This document shows, one piece after another, positions 36,751 to 45,889 of a stretch of DNA of 64,000 bases. The notes under the pieces are model-generated. The model was not told where the DNA came from. It saw nothing but the letters and a program-made list of their open reading frames with translations, and ran no database searches. The stretch's first letter is position 1, and every line of letters begins with the position of its first letter. Origin of the DNA: Lysobacter sp. cf310 (GTDB lineage Bacteria > Pseudomonadota > Gammaproteobacteria > Xanthomonadales > Xanthomonadaceae); contig NZ_FOSS01000001.1 in NCBI RefSeq assembly GCF_900114355.1, positions 1,414,368 through 1,478,367 of the forward strand. The letters run 5' to 3'. Made by a program: the position numbers and the translations under genes.

Positions 36751-37320
36751 ATGCACACCGCCGCACCCATGACCATCGAAGCCGCCGCCGCCGCGCTGCG
36801 CCGTGGCGGCGTGATCGCCTACCCGACCGAGGCCGTCTGGGGCCTGGGCTGCGATCCCTTCGACGAGGCCGCCCTGTTGCGCCTGCTGGCGATCAAGCAG
36901 CGTCCGGTCGACAAGGGCGTGATCCTGATCGCCGGCGCGCTCGCCCAGTTCGACGGTCTGCTGGACTGGGACGCGCTCGCGCCGGAGCAGCGCGCAGCCG
37001 TGCACGCGAGCTGGCCCGGCCCGCATACCTGGATCGTGCCGACCACCGCGCGCGTGCCGCGCTGGATCACCGGCGCCCACGACGGCGTCGCCGTGCGGGT
37101 CAGCGCGCACCCCACCGTGATCGCGCTGTGCGCCGCGTTCGGCGGCGCCCTGGTCTCGACCAGCGCCAACCTCGCCGGCGCCCCGCCCGCACCCTCGCGC
37201 GCCGCCCTGGACCCCGCGGTGCTGGCCCTGGTCGACGGGGTCAGTCTGGGCGAGACCGGCGGCCTGAACGCACCGACCCAGATCCGCGACGCCCGCAGCG
37301 GCGCGGTGCTGCGCGCCTGA
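36751..37320 (+). CDS. tsaC: Threonylcarbamoyl-AMP synthase
   Basis: A 189-residue enzyme of the YrdC/Sua5 family making threonylcarbamoyl-AMP for the t6A37 modification of ANN-decoding tRNAs. Family features are LRRGGVIAYPTEAVWGLGCDP, LLAIKQRPVDKG (the K-x-R motif), WPGPHTWIVP, VAVRVSAHP and GGALVSTSANLAGAPP. The length equals that of E. coli TsaC. ATG 36751 was chosen for length; ATG 36769 in frame is an alternative, and neither has a strong ribosome site. The tRNA-Ile2 in this window is a likely client. Confidence 0.93.
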   Translation: MHTAAPMTIEAAAAALRRGGVIAYPTEAVWGLGCDPFDEAALLRLLAIKQRPVDKGVILIAGALAQFDGLLDWDALAPEQRAAVHASWPGPHTWIVPTTARVPRWITGAHDGVAVRVSAHPTVIALCAAFGGALVSTSANLAGAPPAPSRAALDPAVLALVDGVSLGETGGLNAPTQIRDARSGAVLRA

Positions 37321-37396
37321 ACGGCGGTCAACGCCGCCGCCCGTGCGTGGTCCGCCTCGACTTCCGCACCCCCTGGCGCAGGCGCAAGATGCGCGC

Positions 37397-38080
37397 ATGA
37401 AGCCGCGTACGCGCCCCTGCCTGCTGTTCGCCCTGCTGGCCCTGGCCGGCGGCGCGCAGGCGGCCGAGGTCACGATCTACCGCTGCACCGACGCCCAGGG
37501 CCGGCTGAGCCTGCGCGACACGCCCTGCGCGCGCGGCGAGCAGCAGCAGACCCGTGCGATGACGGTGCCGCGCGATCCGCCGCCGCGTCCGACCGATGCG
37601 GTCGCGCGCACCGAGCCGGCGCCGGCGCCGGCGGCGACGCCGCAGCCGCGTCCGCAGGTGATCGTGGTCAACACGCCGCGCCCGATGTACGACTGCGTGA
37701 CGCCCGACGGCGACCGCTACACCAGCGAAACCGCCGAGGGCAATCCGCGCTGGGTGCCGCTGTGGACGCTGATGCCGGTGATCGCCACGCGCAATCCGCT
37801 GGGCGACCGCGTCGGCGCGCGCCGGCCGCCGCCGACCGAGTTTCGCCCCGGTCCGCCGCGTCCGCTGCCGCCGGGGGTGGGATTCGCGTACCCTGCGGGC
37901 ACCTGGGTACGCGACGAATGCCACGCTCTGCCGCAACGCGAAGTCTGCGCGCGCTTGAGCGATCGCCGCTACGAGCTCGACCGCCGCTACAACAGCGCGC
38001 TGCAGAGCGAGCGCGCGCGCATCCAGACCGAACAGCGCGGCATCGATGCGCGCTTGGCCGACGATTGCGGAGCGTACTGA
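37397..38080 (+). CDS. Exported DUF4124 protein, copy 1
   Basis: A 227-residue protein with a signal peptide (MKPRTRPCLLFALLALAGGAQA) followed at once by a DUF4124 domain: EVTIYRCTDAQGRLSLRDTPC. A Pro/Ala/Arg-rich linker (about 60-110) leads to a C-terminal domain with paired Cys (YDCVTPDGDRYTSET, DECHALPQREVCARL, DDCGAY) that probably forms disulfides in the periplasm. Function unknown. The start ATG 37397 fits the signal peptide. The next gene is a paralogue beginning one base before this one ends. Confidence 0.88.
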   Translation: MKPRTRPCLLFALLALAGGAQAAEVTIYRCTDAQGRLSLRDTPCARGEQQQTRAMTVPRDPPPRPTDAVARTEPAPAPAATPQPRPQVIVVNTPRPMYDCVTPDGDRYTSETAEGNPRWVPLWTLMPVIATRNPLGDRVGARRPPPTEFRPGPPRPLPPGVGFAYPAGTWVRDECHALPQREVCARLSDRRYELDRRYNSALQSERARIQTEQRGIDARLADDCGAY

Positions 38081-38715
38081 TGCGGTTGCTGTGGAGTTTG
38101 GTGTTGCTGGCCCTGGCCGGCGCCGCGCAGGCGCAGCAGGTCACGATTTATCGCTGCACCGACGCCAGCGGCGCGCTGACGGTGCAGAACGACGTGCCCT
38201 GTCCGAAGGGCAGCAAGCAGGACAAGCGCGTGATCGGCTCGGCGCCGACCGTGTCGACCCCACCCTCGTTCGTTACGCCGGTCGCAGGGCCGCCGGTGCC
38301 GCCGCCCGCGCCGAGCGCAGCCCCGGCCGCAACGCCGGCGCCCAGCGCCGCGCCCGCGAACGCGGCGCCGAAGGACAACGTCGCCGCCGGCGACCGTCTG
38401 CCGCCGCCGACCCTGTTCGAGTGCCGCACCTTCGACAACGACCGCTACCTCAGCGACAAGGGCGACCAGCCCGAGCGCTGTGCGCCGCTGCAGACGGTCG
38501 GCGTCAACGGCGGGCCCAGCGCGGGCGCCGCCTGCCAGATGGTCACCGATCAATGCCAGCGCGTCGCCGACGGCGCCTTGTGCGAGAGCTGGCGGCAGCG
38601 CCTGCGGCAGGCCGAGTCGCAGTTGCGCTTCGGCCCCGCCGATCAGCGCGCGGGCGCGCAGGCGGACGTCGAGCGCATGGGGCGGATCGTGCGCGAGAGC
38701 ACCTGCGGGCAATAG
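38080..38715 (+). CDS. Exported DUF4124 protein, copy 2
   Basis: A 211-residue paralogue of the preceding protein: signal peptide MRLLWSLVLLALAGAAQAQ, DUF4124 opening QVTIYRCTDASGALTVQNDV with matching Cys positions, a Pro/Ala linker (about 65-105) and a Cys-containing C-terminal domain (LFECRTFDNDRYLSDKGD, CQMVTDQCQRVADGALC). Start and stop overlap by one base (TGATG), so the pair is translationally coupled and must have arisen by tandem duplication. Function unknown; DUF4124 proteins are usually periplasmic. Confidence 0.88.
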   Translation: MRLLWSLVLLALAGAAQAQQVTIYRCTDASGALTVQNDVPCPKGSKQDKRVIGSAPTVSTPPSFVTPVAGPPVPPPAPSAAPAATPAPSAAPANAAPKDNVAAGDRLPPPTLFECRTFDNDRYLSDKGDQPERCAPLQTVGVNGGPSAGAACQMVTDQCQRVADGALCESWRQRLRQAESQLRFGPADQRAGAQADVERMGRIVRESTCGQ

Positions 38716-38761
38716 GTCCGGGGTGTCGCACGCCGCGGCGACGCGCGTGCTGGCAAGAGCA

Positions 38762-38793
38762 AATCCCCCTCAATCCCCCTTTTTCAAAGGGGG
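38762..38793. repeat. AATCCCCCTCAATCCCCCTTTTTC element
   Basis: Perfect dyad CCCCCTTT / AAAGGGGG with loop TTC, preceded by AAATCCCCCTCAAT. It is the same element as at 23845, with compensating changes in both arms. Confidence 0.75.
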
Positions 38794-38881
38794 AGGCAGA
38801 GCGGCGATGGCGCGGTTTCCGGGCCGTTCGTGGTGAGTCATTTGAGCCATGAGCGGCGGGCTCGCGTGTCTCCAAAAGCCA

Positions 38882-38912
38882 ATCCCACTCAACACCCTTT
38901 TTCGAAGGAGGA
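38882..38912. repeat. Degenerate copy of the CCCTTTTTC hairpin element
   Basis: AATCCCACTCAACACCCTTTTTCGAAGGAGG keeps the lead-in and loop but has mismatched arms. It lies about 120 bases from the intact copy, in the 38716-38998 spacer that otherwise holds nothing I can support. Confidence 0.55.
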
Positions 38913-38998
38913 AGACACGCCTTGCACGCGCCGCCGCAGGCGCCGGTCTTGAGGGGATAGAGCAGGCGCAGTCCCGTGCGCGTTGCGCTACGCCCGTT

Positions 38999-39775
38999 TC
39001 AGAACCCGTAGCGCAGGAATCCGCCGTCCACCGCGATGCATTCGCCGGTGATGTAGCCGGCCGCGGGCAGGCATAGGAAGGCGACCGCGGCGGCGACTTC
39101 CTCGGCTTCGCCGATGCGGCCCAGCGGCGTGCGCAGCAGCACTTCGTCCAGGTAGTCCGGATCGGCGAGCTTGTCGGAGGTGCGGCGGGTGCGTATGTAC
39201 CAGGGCGCGACCGCGTTCACGCGCACGCCGTCCTCGGCCCATTCGACCGCGAGGTTGCGGGTCATCTGGTGCATCGCCGCCTTGCTCATGCCGTAGGGCG
39301 CGCCGGTGCGCACATGGGTGACGCCGGACACGCTGCCGACGTTGACGATGCTGGAGGCCGCATGCCGGGTCAGCAGCGGATGCGCGTAGCGCGACAGCTC
39401 GAAGGCCGAGAACAGGTTGATCTCGAACACCTGCCGCCATTCGTCCTCGGTGTAGTCGGTGGACGCCTTGACCAGGTTGCCGCCGGCGTTGTTGACCAGG
39501 ATGTGCAGGCCTTCGCCGAAGTCCTCGACCCAGTCCAGCAGCTCGCGGCGCTGCTCCTCGTCGGCGACGTCGGCGACGAAGGCCTGGACTTCGCGCTCGG
39601 GAAAGTCCTCCAGCAGCTCGGCGCGCGCCGCGTCCAGCGCGGCGATGTCGCGCGCGGCCAGCAGCACGTCGGCGCCGAAGCCCAACAGTTCGCGCGCGAT
39701 CGCGCGGCCGATGCCCGCGCTGCCGCCGGTCACCAGGGCCAGCTGTCCGTCCAGTCGCCAACGTTTGGGGTCCAT
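38999..39775 (-). CDS. Short-chain dehydrogenase/reductase (tropinone-reductase-like)
   Basis: A 258-residue classical SDR. It has the cofactor-binding TGGSAGIGRAIA (about 15-26), ILVNNAGG (about 90-97), the catalytic Ser in NVGSVSG, and the YxxxK motif as YGMSKAA (about 161-167). The C-terminal PLGRIGEAEEVAAAVAFLC and YITGECIAVDGG are standard. The start was set at ATG 39775 (MDPKRWRLDGQLALV); the longer frame has an Arg-rich unlikely extension. The MDPKRWRLDG opening and overall layout resemble tropinone-reductase-like SDRs; the substrate is unknown. It is divergent from a small lipoprotein gene. Confidence 0.9.
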   Translation of the reverse strand: MDPKRWRLDGQLALVTGGSAGIGRAIARELLGFGADVLLAARDIAALDAARAELLEDFPEREVQAFVADVADEEQRRELLDWVEDFGEGLHILVNNAGGNLVKASTDYTEDEWRQVFEINLFSAFELSRYAHPLLTRHAASSIVNVGSVSGVTHVRTGAPYGMSKAAMHQMTRNLAVEWAEDGVRVNAVAPWYIRTRRTSDKLADPDYLDEVLLRTPLGRIGEAEEVAAAVAFLCLPAAGYITGECIAVDGGFLRYGF

Positions 39776-39898
39776 GCCTGCCTCCGCCTCCGAATGTCCG
39801 GCCGATCGCCGTCGCGGCGTCGCCGTTTTGCGGCGGCCTGCGCTTGTCGCGCGCGGCCGCCGGCGTAGCATAGCCGCGTCACCGACGAGGATGCCGCG

Positions 39899-40147
39899 AT
39901 GCGCTCACCGAAGTCCCGCACCACCCCGCTCCGCCTGGCGCCGCTGGGCGCGGCCACGCTGGCGCTGCTGCTGGCGGCCGGCTGCTCCAAGCCGCAGCCG
40001 CCGGAGAAGGAACGCCCGGTCGACCCCAAGGCCACCCAGCTGCGCGACAGCATCCAGCAGCCGATCCAGAAGGCGCAGGCGGTGGAGGCCGACGTGATCG
40101 AGGCCGCGGACAAGCAGCGCGACGCGATCGAGGCGCAGGCGAATTGA
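39899..40147 (+). CDS. Small lipoprotein
   Basis: An 82-residue protein with a lipoprotein signal: basic start, hydrophobic segment and lipobox LLAAGC at about 24-29, giving a mature peptide of about 54 residues beginning CSKPQPPEKER. The mature part is charged and likely one amphipathic helix (VEADVIEAADKQRDAIEAQ). No family recognised. It stands between the divergent SDR and convergent sppA and ends before a shared terminator. Confidence 0.8.
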   Translation: MRSPKSRTTPLRLAPLGAATLALLLAAGCSKPQPPEKERPVDPKATQLRDSIQQPIQKAQAVEADVIEAADKQRDAIEAQAN

Positions 40148-40214
40148 GGCAGGAGTGAGTGTGGAGAAGTGAGGAGCGAGCGAAAGCTCCGCCCTTACTC
40201 GCTTCTCACAAACA

Positions 40215-40242
40215 AAAAAGCCCCGCCGTAGCGGGGCTTTTT
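40215..40242. terminator. Bidirectional terminator between the lipoprotein gene and sppA
   Basis: AAAAAGCCCCGC, loop CGTA, GCGGGGCTTTTT: 12-base perfect stem with A and T tracts, 14 bases beyond the sppA stop and 68 beyond the lipoprotein stop, serving both. Confidence 0.93.
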
Positions 40243-40255
40243 CTTGCGCCGCGGA

Positions 40256-42145
40256 TCAGAGCCCGCAGAAGCAATAGGCCAGCGACTTCACCGGCACGCC
40301 GCGGGTGGGCTGCACCGAGCTCTGCAGGAAGCGCAGGTCGGCCGCGGCCTGCGGCATGGCCTTGCCGATCAGGCTGCGCGCCAGATCGGAATCGTTGCGC
40401 AGCCAGGCCGCGCCGATGCGGCTCTCGGCGAAGCCGGCGAAGAAGCGTTCGAACGGGGTCGCGCTCTTCTCGATGTAACGCAGCTGGTAGTCGTCCTTGG
40501 CCAGCTTGGCGCGCTTGGCCACGTCTTCGATCGCGGTCTGCAGGCCGCCGAAGTCGTCGACCAGGCCGCGCTCCTTCGCCTGCGCACCGCTCCACACGCG
40601 ACCGCGCGCGATGCCGTCGATCTCTTCCACCGGACGCTTGCGCGCGGTGGCGACCTTGCCGGTGAAGTCGCGGTAACCCTTGTCGATCACCGACTGGATC
40701 ACCTGGCCGACTTCCGGCGCCAGCGGGCGGGTGATGTCGAACGCGCCGGCGAAACGGGTGGTGCCGACGCCGTCGGCGCGCACGCCGATCTTCTCCAGGG
40801 TGCGCGGGATGGTCGGGATCATGCCGAAGATGCCGATCGAACCGGTGATGGTCGAGGGATCGGCGTAGATCTTGTCGGCGTTCATCGAGATCCAGTAGCC
40901 GCCCGAAGCGGCCAGGTCGCCCATCGAGACCACGACCGGCTTGCCGGCGGCCTTGAGCGCGACGATCTCGCGACGGATCTGCTCGGAGGCGAACACTTCG
41001 CCGCCGGGCGAATCCACGCGCAGCACCAGCGCCTTGACGTTCTCGTCGTCGCGCGCCTCGCGCAGCAGCGCGGCGGTCGACACGCCGCCGACCGTGCCCG
41101 GCGGCTGCTCGCCGCCGCTGATTTCGCCCTCGGCGACCACCACCGCGATCTGCGGACGGCTGTCGGCGGCGGCCGGCAGGGAGGCGCTGTTGAGCTGGGC
41201 CAGGTAACCGTCCAGCGACACCTGGCGGAAGCCGCCCTCGGCGTCTTCGTCGGCCACGCCGCGCTCGATCAGCAGGTCGTCGACCTGCTCGCGCGTCTTC
41301 AGGCCGTCGACCAGCTTCTGCTGCAGCGCGTACTTGGCCAGGTCGCCCTGCGCGGCTTCGATCTGGGCCGGCATCTGGTCGATGTCGGCGGCGATCTTGG
41401 CGGCGTCGAGCTTGCGCGCCTTGGCCACGTCGGCCAGGTAGCGCTGCCACACGTCGTTCATCCAGTACAGGTCGGCTTCCTTGGCTTCCGCCGAGGCCGC
41501 ATCCAGCACGTAGGGTTCGGCCGCGGACTTGTACTCGCCGACCTTGAACAGGTGCACGTCGACGCCGAGCTTTTCCTGCAGGCCCTGACGGTAGTACAGA
41601 CGGTAACGGCCCAGGCCCTCGAGCATCAGCTGACCCATCGGATCCAGATAGATCTCGTTGGCCTGCGCGGCCAGCAGGTACTGCTTCTGGTCCATGGCTT
41701 CGCTGAAGGCGATCACCTGCTTGCCGGCGGCGCGCACGCGCGCGATCGCCGCGGCGACGTCGCGCATCGAGGCCATGCCGCTGCCCTGCAGCTGATCCAG
41801 GCGCAGCACCACGCGGTTGATGCGCTTGTCGTCCTTGGCCGCGTCCAGCGCGCGCAGCAGGTCGCGCAGCTGCACTTCGCCGCTCTTTTCGCCCACCACC
41901 TTGCCGAGCGCGCGCGAGGCCGGGTCGCTGCTGTACTGCTCGACCAGGGTGGCTTCCGGCGCGATCACCAGGGTGGTGCCTTCCAGCAGCGGTTTGATCC
42001 GCCCGGCCGAACTCATGGCGATCAGGAACAGGAACAACAAGGTGAAGAACACCAGGTTGAAGATCAGCCGGCGGGTGAAGTTCATCGCATCCCAGAGGCC
42101 GACGAAAAACCGGGCCACCGGGCCGCGACGCGAGGTATCGTTCAT
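40256..42145 (-). CDS. sppA: Signal peptide peptidase SppA, long (67K) form
   Basis: A 629-residue inner-membrane serine protease that degrades cleaved signal peptides in the periplasm. A single N-terminal helix (about 26-46, LIFNLVFFTLLFLFLIAM) anchors two tandem protease domains. The catalytic dyad is present: the general base Lys206 in KVGEYKSAAEPY and the nucleophile Ser414 in GDLAASGGYW, followed by ITGSIGIFG. The length matches the double-domain E. coli-type enzyme. ATG 42145 was chosen over an upstream GTG. Confidence 0.96.
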   Translation of the reverse strand: MNDTSRRGPVARFFVGLWDAMNFTRRLIFNLVFFTLLFLFLIAMSSAGRIKPLLEGTTLVIAPEATLVEQYSSDPASRALGKVVGEKSGEVQLRDLLRALDAAKDDKRINRVVLRLDQLQGSGMASMRDVAAAIARVRAAGKQVIAFSEAMDQKQYLLAAQANEIYLDPMGQLMLEGLGRYRLYYRQGLQEKLGVDVHLFKVGEYKSAAEPYVLDAASAEAKEADLYWMNDVWQRYLADVAKARKLDAAKIAADIDQMPAQIEAAQGDLAKYALQQKLVDGLKTREQVDDLLIERGVADEDAEGGFRQVSLDGYLAQLNSASLPAAADSRPQIAVVVAEGEISGGEQPPGTVGGVSTAALLREARDDENVKALVLRVDSPGGEVFASEQIRREIVALKAAGKPVVVSMGDLAASGGYWISMNADKIYADPSTITGSIGIFGMIPTIPRTLEKIGVRADGVGTTRFAGAFDITRPLAPEVGQVIQSVIDKGYRDFTGKVATARKRPVEEIDGIARGRVWSGAQAKERGLVDDFGGLQTAIEDVAKRAKLAKDDYQLRYIEKSATPFERFFAGFAESRIGAAWLRNDSDLARSLIGKAMPQAAADLRFLQSSVQPTRGVPVKSLAYCFCGL

Positions 42146-42275
42146 TGCGCACACTCCATTAGACGTTCGCAGCGTACCGCGACCCGGGGTTTTTCTTCAT
42201 CCGCCATTCGTAACGCGGATTTTTCGCATACGGCCAAGATCGGCGGGCCGGGCCGACCAGGGCCAGGCCCGGGAA

Positions 42276-43688
42276 TCAGGCCTCGGCCTGCAGCGCCGGG
42301 ACCTGCGGGACCTGGCGGGCGGCCCGCTCGGCGATCCGGTGCGGGTGGCTGGAGCGTACGAAGCGGGTGCACAGCAGGATCGAGGCCACGGTGAGGCCGG
42401 CGATCAGGCCGATCCACATGCCCTTCGGGCCCCAGCCCAGGCCCAGGCCCAGGCCCGCGCCCAGGGGCATGCCGATGCCCCAGTAGGCCAGGGCGGCCAG
42501 CAGCATCGGCACCTTGGTGTCCTTGAGCCCGCGCAGGGCGCCGGCCGACAGCACCTGGATCCCGTCCGGGAACTGGAACGCGGCCGCGTACAGCAGCAGC
42601 GAGGCGGCCAGGGTCGCGACGGCGGCGTCGGCGGTGTAGAAGCCGACCAGGAAGTCGCTGGCGCTGAACAAGACGATGCCCGACACCAGCTGCGTGCACA
42701 GCACGATCGCGTAGCCGGCCGCGGCCGCCCGGCGCACGCCGTGCAGGTCGTTGCGGCCCAGCGAATGGCCGACCCGCACCGTGGTCGCCTCGGCCAGGCC
42801 CATCGGGATCATGAAGCACAGCGCCGACAGGTTGATCGCGATCTGGTGCGCGGCTGCCGGCACTTCGCCCAGGCGCCCGATCAGCAGGGCGGTGACGATG
42901 AACAAGCTGCCTTCCATCAGCACGGTCACGCCGATCGGCAGACCGGTGGCGAGCAGGCCGCGGATGGTCGGCCAGTTCGGCGGATCGAAGCGCTCGAACA
43001 GTTTGAGATCGGCGAAGCGCTTGGCCTTCCACAACACCACCGCGAACGCGAACGCCTCGATCCACAGCATGATCGCCGAGGCGATGCCCAGGCCGCCGGC
43101 GCCCATTTCCGGGAAACCGAGCTTGCCGAAAGTCAGCACGTAGCCGATCGGCAGCAGCACCAGCAGGCTGCCGGCGCTGATCAGCATGGTCGGCAAGGTC
43201 CAGTGCAGGCCCTCGGCCAGATAGCGCATGCAGAAGAACAGGGTCAGCGCGAACACGCCCCAGCGGATGCCGTGCAGGAAGTCGCGCGCGCCCGGAATGA
43301 TCTCCGGCGCCATGCCCATCGGCCCCAGCGCGTGCGGGATGAAGGTCAGGAACGCGAACAGCAGCACGCCCAGGCCCAAGGCCAGCCATAGCGCCTGACG
43401 GAACAGCGCGCCGATTTCGCCGCGGCGGCCGGCGCCGTCGAGCTGCGACACCGACGGCGGCACCGACAGCAGGGTGCCGATCGGAATCATCATCGGCAGC
43501 CACCACAGCGCGGTGCCGATGGTGACCGACGCGAGTGTGGTCGTGCTGTGGTGCCCGGCCAGGACGTTGTCGATGAAGCCGATCAGGCCGGTGGACACGT
43601 GGCCGGCGACCAGCGGCGCGGCGAGCAGGGCGGTGGTGCGGATTTCGCCCGACAATCCGGGGCGCACGGAAGAGGAATGAGACGACAT
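42276..43688 (-). CDS. MATE family multidrug efflux protein (NorM-like)
   Basis: A 470-residue polytopic exporter with about twelve membrane helices, starting at ATG 43688 (MSSHSSSVRPGLSGEIRTTA). Typical features are LAAPLVAGHVSTGLIGFIDN, LAGHHSTTTLASVTIG, the mirrored second half MIPMGLAEATTVRVGHSLG, and VLSAGALRGLKDTKVPMLL. MATE pumps exchange cationic drugs or metabolites for Na+ or H+. It is a single gene opposite the DUF3667 gene; whether it exports a product of the NRPS is not suggested by distance. Confidence 0.93.
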   Translation of the reverse strand: MSSHSSSVRPGLSGEIRTTALLAAPLVAGHVSTGLIGFIDNVLAGHHSTTTLASVTIGTALWWLPMMIPIGTLLSVPPSVSQLDGAGRRGEIGALFRQALWLALGLGVLLFAFLTFIPHALGPMGMAPEIIPGARDFLHGIRWGVFALTLFFCMRYLAEGLHWTLPTMLISAGSLLVLLPIGYVLTFGKLGFPEMGAGGLGIASAIMLWIEAFAFAVVLWKAKRFADLKLFERFDPPNWPTIRGLLATGLPIGVTVLMEGSLFIVTALLIGRLGEVPAAAHQIAINLSALCFMIPMGLAEATTVRVGHSLGRNDLHGVRRAAAAGYAIVLCTQLVSGIVLFSASDFLVGFYTADAAVATLAASLLLYAAAFQFPDGIQVLSAGALRGLKDTKVPMLLAALAYWGIGMPLGAGLGLGLGWGPKGMWIGLIAGLTVASILLCTRFVRSSHPHRIAERAARQVPQVPALQAEA

Positions 43689-43812
43689 GACGCGGAACCA
43701 GAACCACGACTTCGGCCGCGCAACCGCAAAGGGCGCTGGCGCCGGGCCATAGCAGCCCGCTATCTTACGCGCTCGCCCATGAACGGCCTGGGAGCCGCGA
43801 GCGATCGGACCT

Positions 43813-45306
43813 ATGAGCGAAGCCCAAGACCACCCCACGCCGACCCACTGCGAAAACTGCGCGGCGCCGCTGCAGGGCCACTACTGCCACCAGTGCGGGC
43901 AGTCGATCGTCAATCCGCTGCGCCATGCCGGGCATGCGCTGGAGGAAGTGTTCGAGTCGTTCTGGCATCTCGACGGCCGCATCTTCCGCACCGTGCGCGA
44001 CCTGCTGTCACCGGGCCGGGTCGCGCTCAATTACCTGCGCGGTCATCGCGTGCGCTACGTGCCGCCGCTGCGGCTGTTCGTGATCCTGAGCGTGCTGACC
44101 TTCTTCATCGCTCAGTTCACGGTGCATTTCGGCGAGGACGACGGCGGCAGCTACAAGGGCAACGGCCCTATGGTGATCGACGGCAAGAAGGTACGCCTGG
44201 GCCGCACCGGCGAACGCATCGAGAACGCGCGCAGCGTGTCCGAAGTCGAGAGCGAACGCGCGCAGGCCCTGAAGGAACTCGAGCAGGCGCGCGCCGCGAT
44301 CCCGGTCAGCGTGCCCGGCGGCGCGCAGGTCGGCATCGCCGCCGGCATCAAGGAGGTCAACGCGATCGCCGACAAGCGCGTGGCCGAGCTGCGCGAGCGG
44401 ACGCGGCCGGACGCCGCCGCCGAGGCCGCCGGCATCGTCGCGCCCTCCCAAGAGGAAGAGAACGCCGCGCTCCCGGCCACGATCGAGAACGCCAGCTCGC
44501 TGGCCGAGCTGGAAGCCCTGCGCGACGAAAGGCTCAAGCCGCTGCAGGCCGAACGCGCCGGCATCGCCGCCGGCAACGCCACCGCGCTGGCGCGCAACGC
44601 CAACGCGATCCGCGATATCAACCGCCGTGCCGGCTGCCGCGCCGCGCAGTTGCAGATCGACCACGCCGTCGACACCGAGGGCGCGCTCAAGCGCAAGGCC
44701 GCGACCGACGCGCAGACCTACGGCGACGGCGAATGCAACGAGGGCCTGACCTTCTTCGGCAACGCGCCCTGGGACGCGGAAACCAACCCGGTGGTGATGG
44801 CCGGCGCGCCGGAGTTCTTCAACCGCTGGCTCAACAAGCAGATCGGCCGCGGCTACACCAACTTCAAGCGCGCCACCCAGGACCCCTCGCTGTACGAGCA
44901 TGCCGCGCTGAGCGCGGTGCCCTCGGCGCTGTTCCTGCTGGTGCCGATGTTCGCGCTGCTGCTCAAGCTGACCTACCTGGGTTCGGGCCGCGGTTACCTG
45001 GAGCACCTGGTGGTGGCCTTGTACAGCCACGCCTACCTGTGTCTGAGCCTGCTGGCGATGTTCCTGATGTTCGGCCTGGACGCCTGGATCTCGCCGCATT
45101 GGTCCGGCTTCGGCTGGATCGCCGGCATTCTCGAGGCCGGGCTATGGCTGTGGATGCCGATCTATCTGCTGCTGATGCAGAAACGCGTGTACGGCAACGG
45201 CTGGATCGTGACCCTGCTGCGCTATCTGGTGGTCGGCGGCTGCTACTTCTTCATGCTGGCGTTCGCGGTGGGCTTCCTGATGATCGCCAGCCTGGTGCGC
45301 ATGTGA
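43813..45306 (+). CDS. DUF3667 membrane protein with zinc ribbon
   Basis: A 497-residue protein. The N-terminus is a zinc ribbon (CENC at 13-16, CHQC at 25-28) followed by the DUF3667 core RTVRDLLSPGRVALNYLRGHRVRYVPPLRLFVILSVLTFFIAQ, ending in the first membrane helix. A large soluble segment (about 110-370) is highly charged and helical (repeated Glu/Arg/Ala, coiled-coil-like). Four more helices follow (about 375-495). Function unknown. Its stop overlaps the GTG start of the DUF4286 gene. Confidence 0.88.
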   Translation: MSEAQDHPTPTHCENCAAPLQGHYCHQCGQSIVNPLRHAGHALEEVFESFWHLDGRIFRTVRDLLSPGRVALNYLRGHRVRYVPPLRLFVILSVLTFFIAQFTVHFGEDDGGSYKGNGPMVIDGKKVRLGRTGERIENARSVSEVESERAQALKELEQARAAIPVSVPGGAQVGIAAGIKEVNAIADKRVAELRERTRPDAAAEAAGIVAPSQEEENAALPATIENASSLAELEALRDERLKPLQAERAGIAAGNATALARNANAIRDINRRAGCRAAQLQIDHAVDTEGALKRKAATDAQTYGDGECNEGLTFFGNAPWDAETNPVVMAGAPEFFNRWLNKQIGRGYTNFKRATQDPSLYEHAALSAVPSALFLLVPMFALLLKLTYLGSGRGYLEHLVVALYSHAYLCLSLLAMFLMFGLDAWISPHWSGFGWIAGILEAGLWLWMPIYLLLMQKRVYGNGWIVTLLRYLVVGGCYFFMLAFAVGFLMIASLVRM

Positions 45307-45614
45307 GCGCGGGCGTGGTGTACGAGGTCAACCTCGACCTCGACGCGGCCATCGCCGAGGACTACCGCGCCTGGCTGGGGCCGCATACGCGCGAAATCCT
45401 GGCCCTGCCCGGCTTTCTGGAAGCGCGCATCCACACCCAGCTGGACCCGCCGGCCGAGCCCGGACGGGTGCGCCTGAGCGTGCGCTATCGGCTCGACCGT
45501 CTGGAATCGCTGGACGCCTACCTGCGCGATCACGCGCCGCGGATGCGCGCGGACGCGGTGACGCGGTTCGGCGACAGGTTCAGCGCCACGCGGCGGGTGT
45601 TGCGCGAGGATTGA
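45303..45614 (+). CDS. DUF4286 small protein
   Basis: A 103-residue protein with GTG start overlapping the upstream stop (GTGA). The opening VVYEVNLDLDAAIAEDYRAW, then GPHTREILALPGFLEARI and VRYRLDRLESLDAYLRDHAPRM match the ferredoxin-like DUF4286 fold, which is related to antibiotic-biosynthesis-monooxygenase-type domains. No reaction is known. Coupling implies joint expression with DUF3667. Confidence 0.87.
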   Translation: MSAGVVYEVNLDLDAAIAEDYRAWLGPHTREILALPGFLEARIHTQLDPPAEPGRVRLSVRYRLDRLESLDAYLRDHAPRMRADAVTRFGDRFSATRRVLRED

Positions 45615-45889
45615 GCGCGGCGCGTGGGCTAGAGCGCGCCAGTCCGCGCGGAGCATGTCTGCGTTCGCTGTTCCCGCTTGCGGGAGCAATTGCCCGCCAG
45701 GGCGGATGAGGGCAGCGCATGTGGTTGTGGTTGCGGTTGCACCCGCGCCTCGGCCCACACCCCAACCCATACCCCGGCCCAACCGCACAGCGGTCGGGCG
45801 TTCGGTGCAGCGCGAGCCCATGGCTCGCAAGCGCTGCGCTCGCCCCTGAAATGGGAGAGGGGCTTGAAGACGGGAGAGGGACTACGGCC

